From Flavobacterium sp. (GTDB taxonomy: Bacteria > Bacteroidota > Bacteroidia > Flavobacteriales > Flavobacteriaceae), in the NCBI RefSeq assembly GCF_027490375.1, contig NZ_JAIXYH010000047.1, forward strand, positions 1-64,000: a stretch of 64,000 nucleotides of DNA, in the 5' to 3' direction. The notes under the pieces were generated by a model, which ran no database searches, was not told the origin of the DNA, and saw only the letters and a list, made by a program, of their open reading frames with translations. Below, piece after piece: positions 1 through 10,276 of this stretch. Numbering within the stretch: the first letter of the stretch is position 1; every line of letters starts with the position of its first letter. The position numbers and the translations under genes are program-made.

Positions 1-404
1 GATAGTTATCTGAAGTGAAGAAACAAGTAAGTTTTTTCCAAACCAACCTATGTAACCTCTGTGCCTATGTGGTCCACGGAATGAATTAGTAAGAATGTAA
101 AAAGCGAATTCCGATAGCTATCGGAAGCTAAAAAAGTTAAATCCGAAAGCTGTCTGAAGTGAAGAAACAAATAAGTTTTCTCACACACCAAACTATGTCG
201 CCTCTGTGCCTATGTGGTCCACGGAACTAAGTTGGTGAGAAAGTAGGAAAAGAAGAAAATTCAAGAACGCAAAAGGGTGAAGACCGGTATCCAACCAAGA
301 ACAACTATGTTCGTTACATTCGTTTTATCCGTAATTTCTCTACCAATTTCCAATCTCAAATCTACTTCACAACCGTATTCCTTATATTTGACCAAATCTT
401 CAAC

Positions 405-1472
405 ATGGCAGCAAATACTTTCGGAACTCTGCTCACGCTTACTACCTTCGGCGAATCGCACGGCGAAGCCATCGGTGGTATTCTCGATCACGTTCCGGCT
501 GGTCTGCAAATCGATTTTCAAGCTATTCAAAATCAGATGAATAGACGCCGACCCGGACAAAGCCAGTGGGTTTCCCCACGAAACGAGTCCGACGCCATTA
601 CTTTCCTGTCCGGTATCTTCGAAGGGAAAACCACCGGAACTCCCATCGGTTTCATCATTCCTAATGCCGACAAAAAATCAGTTGATTACGACAAGATTAA
701 AGACGCATACCGACCTTCGCACGCCGACTTCACCTACGATAAAAAGTACGGTTTTCGCGACTACCGTGGTGGTGGCCGAAGTTCCGCTCGTGAAACCGCC
801 GTACGCGTTGCCGCAGGTGCCCTAGTCGAACAACTCTTGCCAAACGTGCAGATAACCGCTTACGTGTCGCAAATCGGTTCCATTAAAACCGATTCGTACC
901 AAAATAACGTCACAAGATCCCTGGTCGATCAGTCCGAAATTCGTTGCCCCGTTCCCGAACTAAGCCAACAAATGCTCGAATTATTAACCGATCTCAAACA
1001 AAAAGGCGATAGCGTGGGCGGCGTCATCGATTGCATTGTAAAAGGCGTCCCGGCTGGACTCGGAGAGCCGATTTTCGACAAGCTACACGCTGCTCTTGGG
1101 CGCGCCATGTTGTCCATAAATGCCGTAAAAGGATTCGAGATCGGCAGCGGTTTTCAAGCAGCAGGCATGTTTGGCTCCCGGCATAACGATACTTTTCTGC
1201 CCGACGGCACTACCACTACCAATCACTCCGGCGGGATTCAAGGCGGAATTTCCAACGGCATGGATATTTGCTTTCGAGTGGCTTTTAAGCCCGTTGCAAC
1301 CATCATGCAAGATCAAAAAACGATAAACGCCCTGGGCGAAGAAGTGGTATTGGAAGCTAAAGGTCGCCACGATCCTTGCGTCGTTCCCCGCGCCGTTCCC
1401 ATCGTCGAGGCTATGACCGCACTAGTTTTAGCCGATTTTTATCTCTTACAAAAAATACAATCTTCCATATAA
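405..1472 (+). CDS. aroC: chorismate synthase
   Basis: Full-length [36 protein letters not shown] and [19 protein letters not shown] are chorismate synthase signatures. Confidence 0.97.
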   Translation: MAANTFGTLLTLTTFGESHGEAIGGILDHVPAGLQIDFQAIQNQMNRRRPGQSQWVSPRNESDAITFLSGIFEGKTTGTPIGFIIPNADKKSVDYDKIKDAYRPSHADFTYDKKYGFRDYRGGGRSSARETAVRVAAGALVEQLLPNVQITAYVSQIGSIKTDSYQNNVTRSLVDQSEIRCPVPELSQQMLELLTDLKQKGDSVGGVIDCIVKGVPAGLGEPIFDKLHAALGRAMLSINAVKGFEIGSGFQAAGMFGSRHNDTFLPDGTTTTNHSGGIQGGISNGMDICFRVAFKPVATIMQDQKTINALGEEVVLEAKGRHDPCVVPRAVPIVEAMTALVLADFYLLQKIQSSI

Positions 1473-1640
1473 TGAGGCAGCTATTCCCGCTTTTCGCTAC
1501 AAGTACGCAGCCCCTTTTTTACGCTTGCACCGCTTTTTTTAGGCTTCCTTCGGTCGCCCGCAAAAATCGGCAAGCTGTAAAAACGGGCTTTGCGCGCTTT
1601 TCGCTGCAATCGGGGCTGTTGCAATCGTAACCAAACTATC

Positions 1641-2888
1641 ATGACACAAGAAAAAAAGCCGAGCGTTTTCGCTAATCTCACCGTACAAATTCTTATCGCA
1701 ATGATTGCCGGTATCGGTTTGGGAATCTTCGTTCACCAAAACTTCGATGCAACTGCAGCCAAAGATTTTAGTAGTTACATCAAAATCTTAGCAACGATTT
1801 TTATCCGCTTAGTTCAAATGATCATTGCACCACTTGTTTTCACCACGCTAATCGTAGGTATTGCTAAGTTGGGCGACATCAAAGTGGTTGGTCGGATTGG
1901 TGGTAAAGCACTGGGCTGGTTTTTTACTGCCTCACTCATTTCGTTGCTAATTGGTATGATTTGGGTTAACGTACTCGAACCCGGCGCCGGATTAACACTC
2001 GGAAATATCGATACAGCTTCCGCGTCCGAAGTTTCTGCAAAAACAGCCGATTTCTCCGCACAGCACTTTATCGAACACATCATTCCAAAAAGTCTGTTCG
2101 AAGCTTTGGCAACAAACGAAATTTTGCAAATCGTTGTGTTTTCAATTTTCTTTGGACTCGCAGCTGCTTCTATGGGCGATCATTCAAAACCGATCATCAA
2201 AGCGCTTGATACGGCTTCACACATCGTTCTTAAAATGGTAAACTACGTCATGAAGTTCGCACCAGTCGGAGTTTTTGGAGCCATTGCCGGCGTATTTGCC
2301 GTACGCGATTTCAGCGAACTGATGTTAACTTATGCAAAGTTCTTTGGCTCGTTTATGGTCGGAATCGGAAGTTTATGGGTGGTATTGCTGTTAATTGGTT
2401 TCCTGTTTTTGGGCGGCCAAATGAAACTGCTTTTACAACGCATAACGGGTCCGCTGTTTATTGCTTTTGGAACCACAAGTAGCGAAGCAGTTTTTCCAAA
2501 ATTAACCGAAGAACTCGAGCGTTTCGGCATCAAAGACAAAATCGTTTCGTTTATGTTGCCTTTAGGCTATTCGTTCAACCTCGATGGCAGCATGATGTAC
2601 ATGACTTTTGCAGCGATTTTCATAGCACAAGTTTACGGCGTTCACCTCGATATACCCACGCAGTTAACCATGCTGTTGGTGTTAATGCTCACCAGTAAAG
2701 GTATTGCGGGAGTTCCGAGAGCAAGTTTAGTTGTTGTGGCAGCAACCTGTGGTATGTTCGATATTCCTGTTGAAGGCATTGCACTTATCTTACCCATTGA
2801 TCACTTTTGCGACATGTTCCGCAGCGCCACCAATGTCTTAGGAAACGCTTTAGCTACAGCGGTCGTCGGTAAATGGGAAAAGGATTAA
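1641..2888 (+). CDS. dicarboxylate/amino acid:cation symporter (DAACS family)
   Basis: ORF track starts at 1590, but MTQEKKPSVFANLTVQILIAMIAGIGLGIF begins at ATG 1641; contains GTTSSEAVFPKL and GYSFNLDGSMMYMTFAAIFIAQ motifs. Confidence 0.93.
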   Translation: MTQEKKPSVFANLTVQILIAMIAGIGLGIFVHQNFDATAAKDFSSYIKILATIFIRLVQMIIAPLVFTTLIVGIAKLGDIKVVGRIGGKALGWFFTASLISLLIGMIWVNVLEPGAGLTLGNIDTASASEVSAKTADFSAQHFIEHIIPKSLFEALATNEILQIVVFSIFFGLAAASMGDHSKPIIKALDTASHIVLKMVNYVMKFAPVGVFGAIAGVFAVRDFSELMLTYAKFFGSFMVGIGSLWVVLLLIGFLFLGGQMKLLLQRITGPLFIAFGTTSSEAVFPKLTEELERFGIKDKIVSFMLPLGYSFNLDGSMMYMTFAAIFIAQVYGVHLDIPTQLTMLLVLMLTSKGIAGVPRASLVVVAATCGMFDIPVEGIALILPIDHFCDMFRSATNVLGNALATAVVGKWEKD

Positions 2889-2899
2889 TCGAATACACC

Positions 2900-3331
2900 T
2901 TACGCTATTATTTTGTAACGTAAGTTAGCGTCGTCGATCCCACAAACTTCTTTTTTACCATACCATTTGTATCGATTCTTGGCCACGTAATCGTAAACAA
3001 TGTTCGCTAATCCCGTGGGTATAATGCGGAATATTCCCGCCAAGGAGAAAATACCTCCCAGATTTTTTGCGATTTGCAGCGCTGCGGCCGATTTATAGTA
3101 ATACGCCACATGAGGCTCGTATAAAACAATGCTATCTATCTGCCGATTGTCAATGCCGATGTGCTTTAAAATTTGTTGTCCAAAATCCGATTGTAACGAA
3201 GCAAATCGAAATTCATCTTTTTTGTCGTGAGTAATAACATATCGAACAGCCGAATCGCATAAGGTGCAAACACCGTCAAACAAGATTAACTTTTTCCCTT
3301 GCGGAATTCTTGAAACTACACTTTCGCTCAT
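2900..3331 (-). CDS. DCC-family thiol-disulfide oxidoreductase (DUF393)
   Basis: LILFDGVCTLCDSAVRYVITHD: DxxCxxC motif typical of DUF393. Confidence 0.9.
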   Translation of the reverse strand: MSESVVSRIPQGKKLILFDGVCTLCDSAVRYVITHDKKDEFRFASLQSDFGQQILKHIGIDNRQIDSIVLYEPHVAYYYKSAAALQIAKNLGGIFSLAGIFRIIPTGLANIVYDYVAKNRYKWYGKKEVCGIDDANLRYKIIA

Positions 3332-5493
3332 TTTTTTGCTTCTACAAGTTCTAATAAATCAACTGCAACTTTCGAGGTAAAGACGCCGTAATTTACCGTA
3401 GCCTTGTTTTTTTCTATACTGTCGATTACACCAACCGCTCGGCCGTCGTGCATGCGTACACGGTCGCCAATTTTTAAAATTGCTTTCGGTTTTTCTACGA
3501 TTTCTTTCTCTTTCTTCGCTTTCTTTTCTTTCCGAATTTCGTCTACTTTCACGGCAACTTCGGCGGCTGTTTTTTCCTGCTTTTTCTTTTCAACTTGTAA
3601 AATCTTCGGAGCAATTTTCTTGCGTTTCGAATTTTCTACTTCAACCAAACGCACCAATTCGCCGATAAGTTCTTTACGATTCTTGGAGTTAAAGTACTTA
3701 AGCGCTAAATCGTCGACCTTCTGACCAATGTATATCAGTTTCTGGTTCTGATCGTATAATTCTTGATAGCTTTCGAGCTTTTGTTTGATTCGCGCGTTTA
3801 TCGATTCGAGTTTTTCGCTTTCCTCGCGTTTTTTCAATTCAACTTCTTTCAAACTTTGCGCGGTTTGCTCCATTTTCGAGCGTTCTTTTTGCAGTGTGGC
3901 AATAGTTTTGTCGAAACGAACTTTTCCCGACTCGATTTTCTTCTTTGCCCGATTAATCAAACCGTATGGAATGCCGTTTTTCTGAGCTACTTCAAAGGTG
4001 AACGAGCTTCCGGCCTGACCGATAACCAGTTTAAACATCGGCTCCAGCGATTGCTCGTCGAAAAGCATGTTAGCGTTTGTAGCTTCGGGGAGTTCATTAG
4101 CGAGCATTTTTAAATTGGCGTAATGCGTAGTGATGATCCCAAAAGCATCTCGATGGTAAAATTCTTCCAGAAATGTTTCTGCTAGAGCACCACCTAATTC
4201 CGGATCGGAACCAGTACCAAACTCGTCAATTAAAAACAAAGTGTTTTTGTTACACTTGCGCAAAAAGTAGTTCATGTTTTTGAGTCGGTAAGAGTACGTA
4301 CTCAAGTGGTTTTCAATGGATTGATTGTCGCCAATATCTGTTAAAATTCGATCAAATAAAAACGTAGAACTGCGTTCGTGTACGGGTATCAAAAATCCGC
4401 TTTGCAACATCAATTGCAGTAAACCAATGGTTTTTAAGGAAATGGTTTTTCCTCCTGCATTCGGACCTGAAATAACGATGATTCTATTTTCTTGCGTAAG
4501 CTCAAACGTTTGTGGATAGGTTACCTTCTTTTCGGCCAGATTATTCAGAAATAAAATAGGGTGGTAGGCCTCGCGAAAGTAAACACGCCGGTTCGTATTA
4601 TCGATTTCGGGTAGAATGCCATTGATTTTACGCGCATATTTGGCTTTGGCAGCAATCACGTCGATATCACTCAAAAAGTCTTGATACGCTCCCAAAACTT
4701 CCCCGAAAGGGCGCAACTGAGCGGTGAGTAACAATAAAATTCGTCGAATTTCTTCGCGTTCTTCAAATTCTAAATTGGCTAATTCACGCGAGTATTTGTA
4801 AGTCGATTCGGGTTCAATGTAAGAAATGCTTCCGGTTTTGGACGTTCCTAAAATGGCGCCTTTTACCTTTTTTCGATACATGGACAACACGGCAAGAACG
4901 CGCCGATTATCCACAAAACTCTCCTTGATGTCGTCTAAATATCCCAAACTGTTGTATTGGGTGAGCGCCATACCAAAACTCTGGTTCACTTTTCCGCGAA
5001 CCTGTTGCATATTCCGACGTATTTCCACCAAATCAGGCGAAGCATTATCGCGTATTTCGCCATACTTATCAATCACACTATCAATAAGTTTAGCGATGTC
5101 TTTTGAAATAGTAATTTCACTAGCTTTTGCTGCTAATTCTGGGTAATAATCTTCGAATTTCTTTAGAAAATTTATTAAAGTTGCCGCAGTTTCTGAAATC
5201 GACAAGAATTTTCGAAAGCTGCTCACTTCCAGCATGCTGCCTTCGATATGTAACATTTTTAAATCGGAGACAATACTTTCAAACCCGTGATTGGGAATGG
5301 CGTTGTTATTATCGAATGAGGAGCGGTATTCTGATGTGTGTTGTAAAGCTTTGAGCAGCTCGAGTTTATCGGCAATTGGTGTAACTTGCAATGCTTTTTC
5401 TTTTCCGAGCTCGGTATTGCATTTCTCGGCAAGCGTTTCGAGTATGGTTGGAAATTGTAAATCGGTTATGGTTTTTGGGCTTATAGATAACAT
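3328..5493 (-). CDS. mutS2: MutS2-type mismatch-repair-like ATPase without a visible Smr domain
   Basis: ISGPNAGGKTISLKTIGLLQLMLQSGF Walker A and DEFGTGSDPELGGALAETFLEEF; ends after a GDRVRMHDGRAVGVIDSIEKNKATV segment. Confidence 0.88.
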   Translation of the reverse strand: MLSISPKTITDLQFPTILETLAEKCNTELGKEKALQVTPIADKLELLKALQHTSEYRSSFDNNNAIPNHGFESIVSDLKMLHIEGSMLEVSSFRKFLSISETAATLINFLKKFEDYYPELAAKASEITISKDIAKLIDSVIDKYGEIRDNASPDLVEIRRNMQQVRGKVNQSFGMALTQYNSLGYLDDIKESFVDNRRVLAVLSMYRKKVKGAILGTSKTGSISYIEPESTYKYSRELANLEFEEREEIRRILLLLTAQLRPFGEVLGAYQDFLSDIDVIAAKAKYARKINGILPEIDNTNRRVYFREAYHPILFLNNLAEKKVTYPQTFELTQENRIIVISGPNAGGKTISLKTIGLLQLMLQSGFLIPVHERSSTFLFDRILTDIGDNQSIENHLSTYSYRLKNMNYFLRKCNKNTLFLIDEFGTGSDPELGGALAETFLEEFYHRDAFGIITTHYANLKMLANELPEATNANMLFDEQSLEPMFKLVIGQAGSSFTFEVAQKNGIPYGLINRAKKKIESGKVRFDKTIATLQKERSKMEQTAQSLKEVELKKREESEKLESINARIKQKLESYQELYDQNQKLIYIGQKVDDLALKYFNSKNRKELIGELVRLVEVENSKRKKIAPKILQVEKKKQEKTAAEVAVKVDEIRKEKKAKKEKEIVEKPKAILKIGDRVRMHDGRAVGVIDSIEKNKATVNYGVFTSKVAVDLLELVEAKK

Positions 5494-5600
5494 TCGCGGT
5501 TACTCGTATTTTTTAACAAAGATACGGCGATGCAATTAATAACTTTATGCTCTTTTAAGAAAGCATTAGCATCAGTTTAAGTAAATCGGAACCCTTAATT

Positions 5601-6272
5601 ATGAATCTGAGTATACATCCGTTGTGGCGCGAGAAGTTAGAGCACGAATTTGAAAAACCGTATTTTGTACAGTTGCTGACTTTTCTCAAACGTGATTACC
5701 GTATTTATCACTGCTATCCACCTCAGGCAGAAATCTTTGCGGCATACGATTTATGTCCGATCGACAAAATTAAGGTGGTTATTATCGGACAGGATCCGTA
5801 TCACGGAGAAGGTCAGGCAAACGGATTGTGTTTTTCGGTAAACGATCGAATTCCGCCTCCGCCTTCTTTGGTGAACATTTTTAAGGAATTACACAGCGAT
5901 ACCGGACTTCCCGTTCCAAAAAGCGGAAACCTACGGCATTGGGCCAAACAGGGTGTGATGTTACTAAACAGTACGCTTACGGTTCGCGGAGGTACAGCGC
6001 ACTCGCATTCGCGCAAAGGTTGGGAGGAGTTTACAGATGAAACTATTAGAATCATCAACGAGGAAACGGAACAGATCATCTTTTTGCTTTGGGGCAACTT
6101 CGCAAGTAAAAAAGCCAAATTTATCGATCGAAAGAAACATTTTGTTTTAGAAGCTGGGCATCCGTCGCCATTAAGTGCAAATAACGGCAAGTGGTTTGGT
6201 CACAAACATTTTACCAAGACCAATGAAATTTTGGTTTCCCTCGGAAAAGAACCGATAAAATGGGTGCAGTAA
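5601..6272 (+). CDS. ung: uracil-DNA glycosylase, family 1
   Basis: VVIIGQDPYHGEGQANGLCFSV and GHPSPLS motifs. Confidence 0.97.
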   Translation: MNLSIHPLWREKLEHEFEKPYFVQLLTFLKRDYRIYHCYPPQAEIFAAYDLCPIDKIKVVIIGQDPYHGEGQANGLCFSVNDRIPPPPSLVNIFKELHSDTGLPVPKSGNLRHWAKQGVMLLNSTLTVRGGTAHSHSRKGWEEFTDETIRIINEETEQIIFLLWGNFASKKAKFIDRKKHFVLEAGHPSPLSANNGKWFGHKHFTKTNEILVSLGKEPIKWVQ

Positions 6273-6278
6273 GTGCGT

Positions 6279-7211
6279 TTAATTCAATGTTAGCGCACCG
6301 AGAATTTCCTCAGACATAAAAGGTCCGCCTGGAAAACGCGCCGTATAATCAAGGTTGAGCCAGATCTGTCCGCGTTCGTCGACATGATAGTGGATTTCCT
6401 TACCGCGTGTTTCTTCTTTAAACAAGACGTTTTTGATCAAATAGTTCGCTTGTTCAAGATCGGCTTTTTTTCCGATGAGCATTTCAGGATAAATATGTCC
6501 GCCCGTATGTATCAATCGCGGTGTTCCACCAATGGCACGAATGCAAGCCGCCATCAAAATTGCATGATCGTCGCAATCACCTGAAAAATGCACCAGCGAT
6601 TCGCTAGCACTTGCAATATACTCCGTATTTTTCGGATCGTTTACGTAGTTCCAGCGGTTTCGAATTTCTTTAAAAACGGCGAAACATTGAATCATTCTTC
6701 GGTCTTTGTGATATCCTTTCACGTCTTTAAAATGCTGCGTTGTGGCGTAAAGTGCGAAGTTTCGAACTTTTGGATTGTTAAATTCGATGGATTCTAAAAT
6801 CTGTGATTTATTTGGAAAGGGGAGTAGCTTGGCGATAATCACATCTTGCGGATTCGGATTGTCGGCCATGCTATACATCATCGCTCGATAATCTTCCGCG
6901 ACAGCGTTAAAACCATAACCGCCGATTACAGTACCGAAAAGTAGAACAAGTAAGTAAACAAAAATGGCAATAATGATGATTGTTCGCAGCGCGCGAAGCA
7001 ACAATTGAAAAAGGATAACAATGATTAGGAAGAGAAAAACTTGATCGAGATGAAACGGCCATTGCGGATCGATAATATTCTGATGCACAATAATAAACAC
7101 GGGAATTGTGAGTAAGATGTTGAGCACGAAAATAATAATCGAATCCCACGGCTTGGGAAGTTGCAGCTTGCTTTTCAGTTGTTGAAAATTGATGTTAACG
7201 GAAGTGGACAT
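6279..7211 (-). CDS. transglutaminase-like domain membrane protein
   Basis: N-terminal hydrophobic segments followed by GDCDDHAILMAACIRAIGG...RLIHTGGHIYPE, a Cys/His transglutaminase-like pattern. Confidence 0.8.
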   Translation of the reverse strand: MSTSVNINFQQLKSKLQLPKPWDSIIIFVLNILLTIPVFIIVHQNIIDPQWPFHLDQVFLFLIIVILFQLLLRALRTIIIIAIFVYLLVLLFGTVIGGYGFNAVAEDYRAMMYSMADNPNPQDVIIAKLLPFPNKSQILESIEFNNPKVRNFALYATTQHFKDVKGYHKDRRMIQCFAVFKEIRNRWNYVNDPKNTEYIASASESLVHFSGDCDDHAILMAACIRAIGGTPRLIHTGGHIYPEMLIGKKADLEQANYLIKNVLFKEETRGKEIHYHVDERGQIWLNLDYTARFPGGPFMSEEILGALTLN

Positions 7212-7225
7212 CAGCTGCGTTCGAA

Positions 7226-8074
7226 TTAAGAAATTACCATTTCCTCAAATGTACCTTTTTTATCGATGATGTTAAATGAAACGAGTTGATTTTGAATTTT
7301 GTTTAACGTTTCTGAAGTAATTTGCTCCTGCGACCATTCGGTTACCTGAAGCCAATCGTGTACTTGTGCAGGTTCTAAATGAAAGCGTTCGGCAATATCT
7401 GCTGTCGCAGTGGCTCGATTTTTAAAGGACGATGTATAACGATTGATGACAGCCAAAACAGTTTGTAAATCGGTCGGATTTTCAGAAGCAAATTTGGTGT
7501 TTGCGGCAATCACAAAACAAGGCCAAGGCGATGCGCAAACGCCAAGTCGTCTAAAAATTTTTTGATCAACCAACGGCTGTGTCATGAACTGTTCCCACAT
7601 AAAGTAGTCCGACGTTCCAGCGGTCAATGCCGTCACGGCTCCGTCTATCGTATGTACAATTTCAAAACGCACTTCTGCTGTATTCCAGCCCATATTTGCG
7701 GCATGTACAAAGCTCATCAATTCAGAACCTGAACCTTTTCTGGAAATTGCAGCAACAGTTCCTTTTAAATCGGTTTCCTTTTGAAATTTCGAAGCATATC
7801 CCACATGAACGCCCCAAAGTAGCGGTGTTTTAGTATACCACTGAACCAATTTTGCTTTACCGCCGTTTATGATGTGCTTGCAAATGCCTTCGGTGAGTAA
7901 AATCGACACATCGGCTTCCTGGGCATCGAGCATTTGGCACATTTTTCCAGTGCCTTCTTTTACGGTAATAAATTGTAAATCGATTCCCTTTTCTGCAAAA
8001 GCACCATCTTCTAAAGCTAATAAAATGGGCGTATTAAAGTGTTCGGGAACTCCGGCGAGCGTTACTTTTTTCAT
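7226..8074 (-). CDS. substrate-binding-protein-like (SsuA/THI5 fold) protein, no evident signal peptide
   Basis: VPEHFNTPILLALEDGAFAEKGIDLQFITVKEGTGKMCQMLDAQEADVSILLTEG; N-terminus MKKVTLAGVPEHF lacks a hydrophobic leader. Confidence 0.8.
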   Translation of the reverse strand: MKKVTLAGVPEHFNTPILLALEDGAFAEKGIDLQFITVKEGTGKMCQMLDAQEADVSILLTEGICKHIINGGKAKLVQWYTKTPLLWGVHVGYASKFQKETDLKGTVAAISRKGSGSELMSFVHAANMGWNTAEVRFEIVHTIDGAVTALTAGTSDYFMWEQFMTQPLVDQKIFRRLGVCASPWPCFVIAANTKFASENPTDLQTVLAVINRYTSSFKNRATATADIAERFHLEPAQVHDWLQVTEWSQEQITSETLNKIQNQLVSFNIIDKKGTFEEMVIS

Positions 8075-8940
8075 TGCTTGGCGAGTACGGCTAAAACTTC
8101 TTGAATCAAATTTTCGATGGCTTCTTCCGGATTTTCACTGAAAGTACCGTTTGCTCGATTGGCAATAATTGCGTTGAGTGACAGGGCTTCGTGGCCAAAT
8201 AAAGCGGAAAGTCCGTAAATCGCCGCCGTTTCCATCTCTAAGTTCGTCATTGGAATGGCATCATAACCAAAACCTTGTAATTTCTCATTGATGGATTTAT
8301 CGGCAGGAGTTAAGCGAACTTCGCGTCCTTGCGGTCCGTAAAAACCACCCGCCGTTGCCGTAATTCCTTTTTTAAACTTCGGATTATCGAACCAAGAAAG
8401 CAATTCGTCGCTGCAACTTACCGCGTACGGTTTTCCTTTTTGCAAGTCCCAAGCTGTATGTTGAACGAAATGGTCGGACAAATCTTCAAGAATTTGATCA
8501 TTCAAAACGTAAGAACGCAACATATTGTCGGTTCCAACGGCAAAGCGCGACACCACAAAAGAGTTTACTGCAATATCGGGTTGGAGCGCTCCAGAAGTGC
8601 CTACACGAATGATTTTCAGTTTTTTAAGTTCCGACTTTACGGTACGTGTTTTTAAGTCGACATTCACCAATGCGTCGAGTTCGTTCAGTACAATATCGAT
8701 ATTGTCCGGACCAATACCTGTACTTAAAACGGTAATTCGTTTGCCTTTGTATGTTCCTGTTTGTGCTTTAAACTCGCGTTTTTGGGTTGAAAATTCGATG
8801 TGGTCAAAATACCGCGTAATTTTTTCCACACGGTTCTGATCGCCTACAAATAGGAAGGTATCTGCAATATGTTCGGGCAGTAAATTTAAGTGGTAAACAC
8901 TGCCATCTGGATTTAATATTAGTTCTGAGTTTGCTATCAT
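8071..8940 (-). CDS. nucleoside phosphorylase (uridine/purine phosphorylase family)
   Basis: VGDQNRVEKI, STGIGPDNIDIVLNEL, IRVGTSGALQPDI, TNLEMETAAIYGLSALFGHEA motifs. Confidence 0.92.
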   Translation of the reverse strand: MIANSELILNPDGSVYHLNLLPEHIADTFLFVGDQNRVEKITRYFDHIEFSTQKREFKAQTGTYKGKRITVLSTGIGPDNIDIVLNELDALVNVDLKTRTVKSELKKLKIIRVGTSGALQPDIAVNSFVVSRFAVGTDNMLRSYVLNDQILEDLSDHFVQHTAWDLQKGKPYAVSCSDELLSWFDNPKFKKGITATAGGFYGPQGREVRLTPADKSINEKLQGFGYDAIPMTNLEMETAAIYGLSALFGHEALSLNAIIANRANGTFSENPEEAIENLIQEVLAVLAKQ

Positions 8941-8942
8941 AA

Positions 8943-9272
8943 TTATCCTCCTACACGTTTTACTTTAAATCCTTTTTCTTTTAGTTTTTGCATTATTTTA
9001 TCTCGGTAATCGCCTTGAACGATAATTACATGATCTTTCACACTACCGCCCACGCCTAGAAATGTTTTGAGTTCTTTAGCTAATATTTTTAATTCGGCTT
9101 CGCTGCCTTCATAGCCTTCAATGAGTGTAGTTGCCGCACCTTTTCGCTTTTCGTATTTACAAATCAGCGGTTCTTTTTGCAATTGAACGCTAATGGGCTC
9201 AGGTTCAGTTTTTTCCTCAGGTAAGGGTTGGTGATCGGGAAACAGTTTTTTGAGTTGTTCTTGTAAGTCCAT
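8943..9272 (-). CDS. SUI1/eIF1-like translation factor (YciH type)
   Basis: C-terminal KRKGAATTLIEGYEGSEAELKILAKELKTFLGVGGSVKDHVIIVQGDYRDKI is SUI1-like. Confidence 0.92.
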   Translation of the reverse strand: MDLQEQLKKLFPDHQPLPEEKTEPEPISVQLQKEPLICKYEKRKGAATTLIEGYEGSEAELKILAKELKTFLGVGGSVKDHVIIVQGDYRDKIMQKLKEKGFKVKRVGG

Positions 9273-9310
9273 AAAAAAGAAGAGTGCGAACGCTAATTCG
9301 CACTCTTTTT
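9273..9310 (-). terminator. rho-independent terminator after the 9326-10276 oxygenase gene
   Basis: agagtgcgaa (9281-9290) pairs with ttcgcactct (9297-9306); T-rich tail when read on the minus strand. Confidence 0.7.
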
Positions 9311-9325
9311 CGATTAAGTTCTATA

Positions 9326-10276
9326 TTATTTTTTGATCAATCCTAATTCTATCAAACGCTCGTTAAGGAAATCGCCAGCAGTAATATCTTCGTAAAGTTT
9401 CGGATTGTTTTCGTCGATGCAATTTTCCAAACAATTCAGCTTCATGTCGCTCACCGGATGCATAAAAAATGGAATGGAATATCTTGATGTTCCCCACAAT
9501 TCGCGCGGCGGATTTACCACCTGATGAATCGTTGATTTCAATTTGTTGTTGGTATGCCTTGAAAGCATATCACCCACATTGATAACAAGTTCGTCGTCTT
9601 CCGCAATAGCGTCGATCCACTCGCCATTATGGTTTTGCACTTGCAAGCCTTTTCCTTGCGCGCCCATCAGTAGAGTAATCAAGTTAATATCGCCGTGTGC
9701 GGCTGCGCGTATGGCATTTTCAGGTTCTTTTGTAATAGGCGGGTAGTGAATCGGACGAAGAATTGAGTTGCCTTCGTACGCAAATTCATCAAAGTACTTT
9801 TCGTCGAGTCCTAAGTGTAAAGCTAAGGCACGAAGCACATATACGCCGGTTTTTTCAAGCATTTTGTAAGCTTCTTTTCCAATCTCATTGAATTTTGGAA
9901 GCTCCGTAACTTCCACGTTGTCTGGATATTCATCTTTCCAGCGCGAAGTTTCATCGACATACTGACCAAAGTGCCAGAATTCTTTTAAATCGCCTTCTTT
10001 TCTTCCTTTTGCGTGTTCTTTTCCAAAGGAAACATAACCGCGTTGTCCGCCAATTCCAGGAATTTCATACTTTTCTTTCACTTCTACGGGAAGTGCAAAA
10101 AACTGTCGAACTTCGCTGTACAAATCGTCTACCAAACGATCGTCTAAAAAGTGCCCTTTTAAGGCTACAAAGCCAATTTCTTCAAAAGCTTTTCCGATTT
10201 CATTTACAAATTTTTGTTTGCGTTCCGGGTTCTCCGAAAGGAAATCACGCAGGTCAACACTTGGAATGTTTTGCAT
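9326..10276 (-). CDS. isopenicillin N synthase-like Fe(II)/2-oxoglutarate-dependent oxygenase
   Basis: AAAHGDINLITLLMGAQGKGLQV...HQVVNPPRELWGTSRYSIPFF: HxD...H and RxS pattern. Confidence 0.9.
   Translation of the reverse strand: MQNIPSVDLRDFLSENPERKQKFVNEIGKAFEEIGFVALKGHFLDDRLVDDLYSEVRQFFALPVEVKEKYEIPGIGGQRGYVSFGKEHAKGRKEGDLKEFWHFGQYVDETSRWKDEYPDNVEVTELPKFNEIGKEAYKMLEKTGVYVLRALALHLGLDEKYFDEFAYEGNSILRPIHYPPITKEPENAIRAAAHGDINLITLLMGAQGKGLQVQNHNGEWIDAIAEDDELVINVGDMLSRHTNNKLKSTIHQVVNPPRELWGTSRYSIPFFMHPVSDMKLNCLENCIDENNPKLYEDITAGDFLNERLIELGLIKK

Noticed and set aside
1590-1640. Upstream extension of the DAACS symporter ORF
   Set aside because: MRAFRCNRGCCNRNQTI lies in the GC-rich intergenic element; the family N-terminus begins at 1641.
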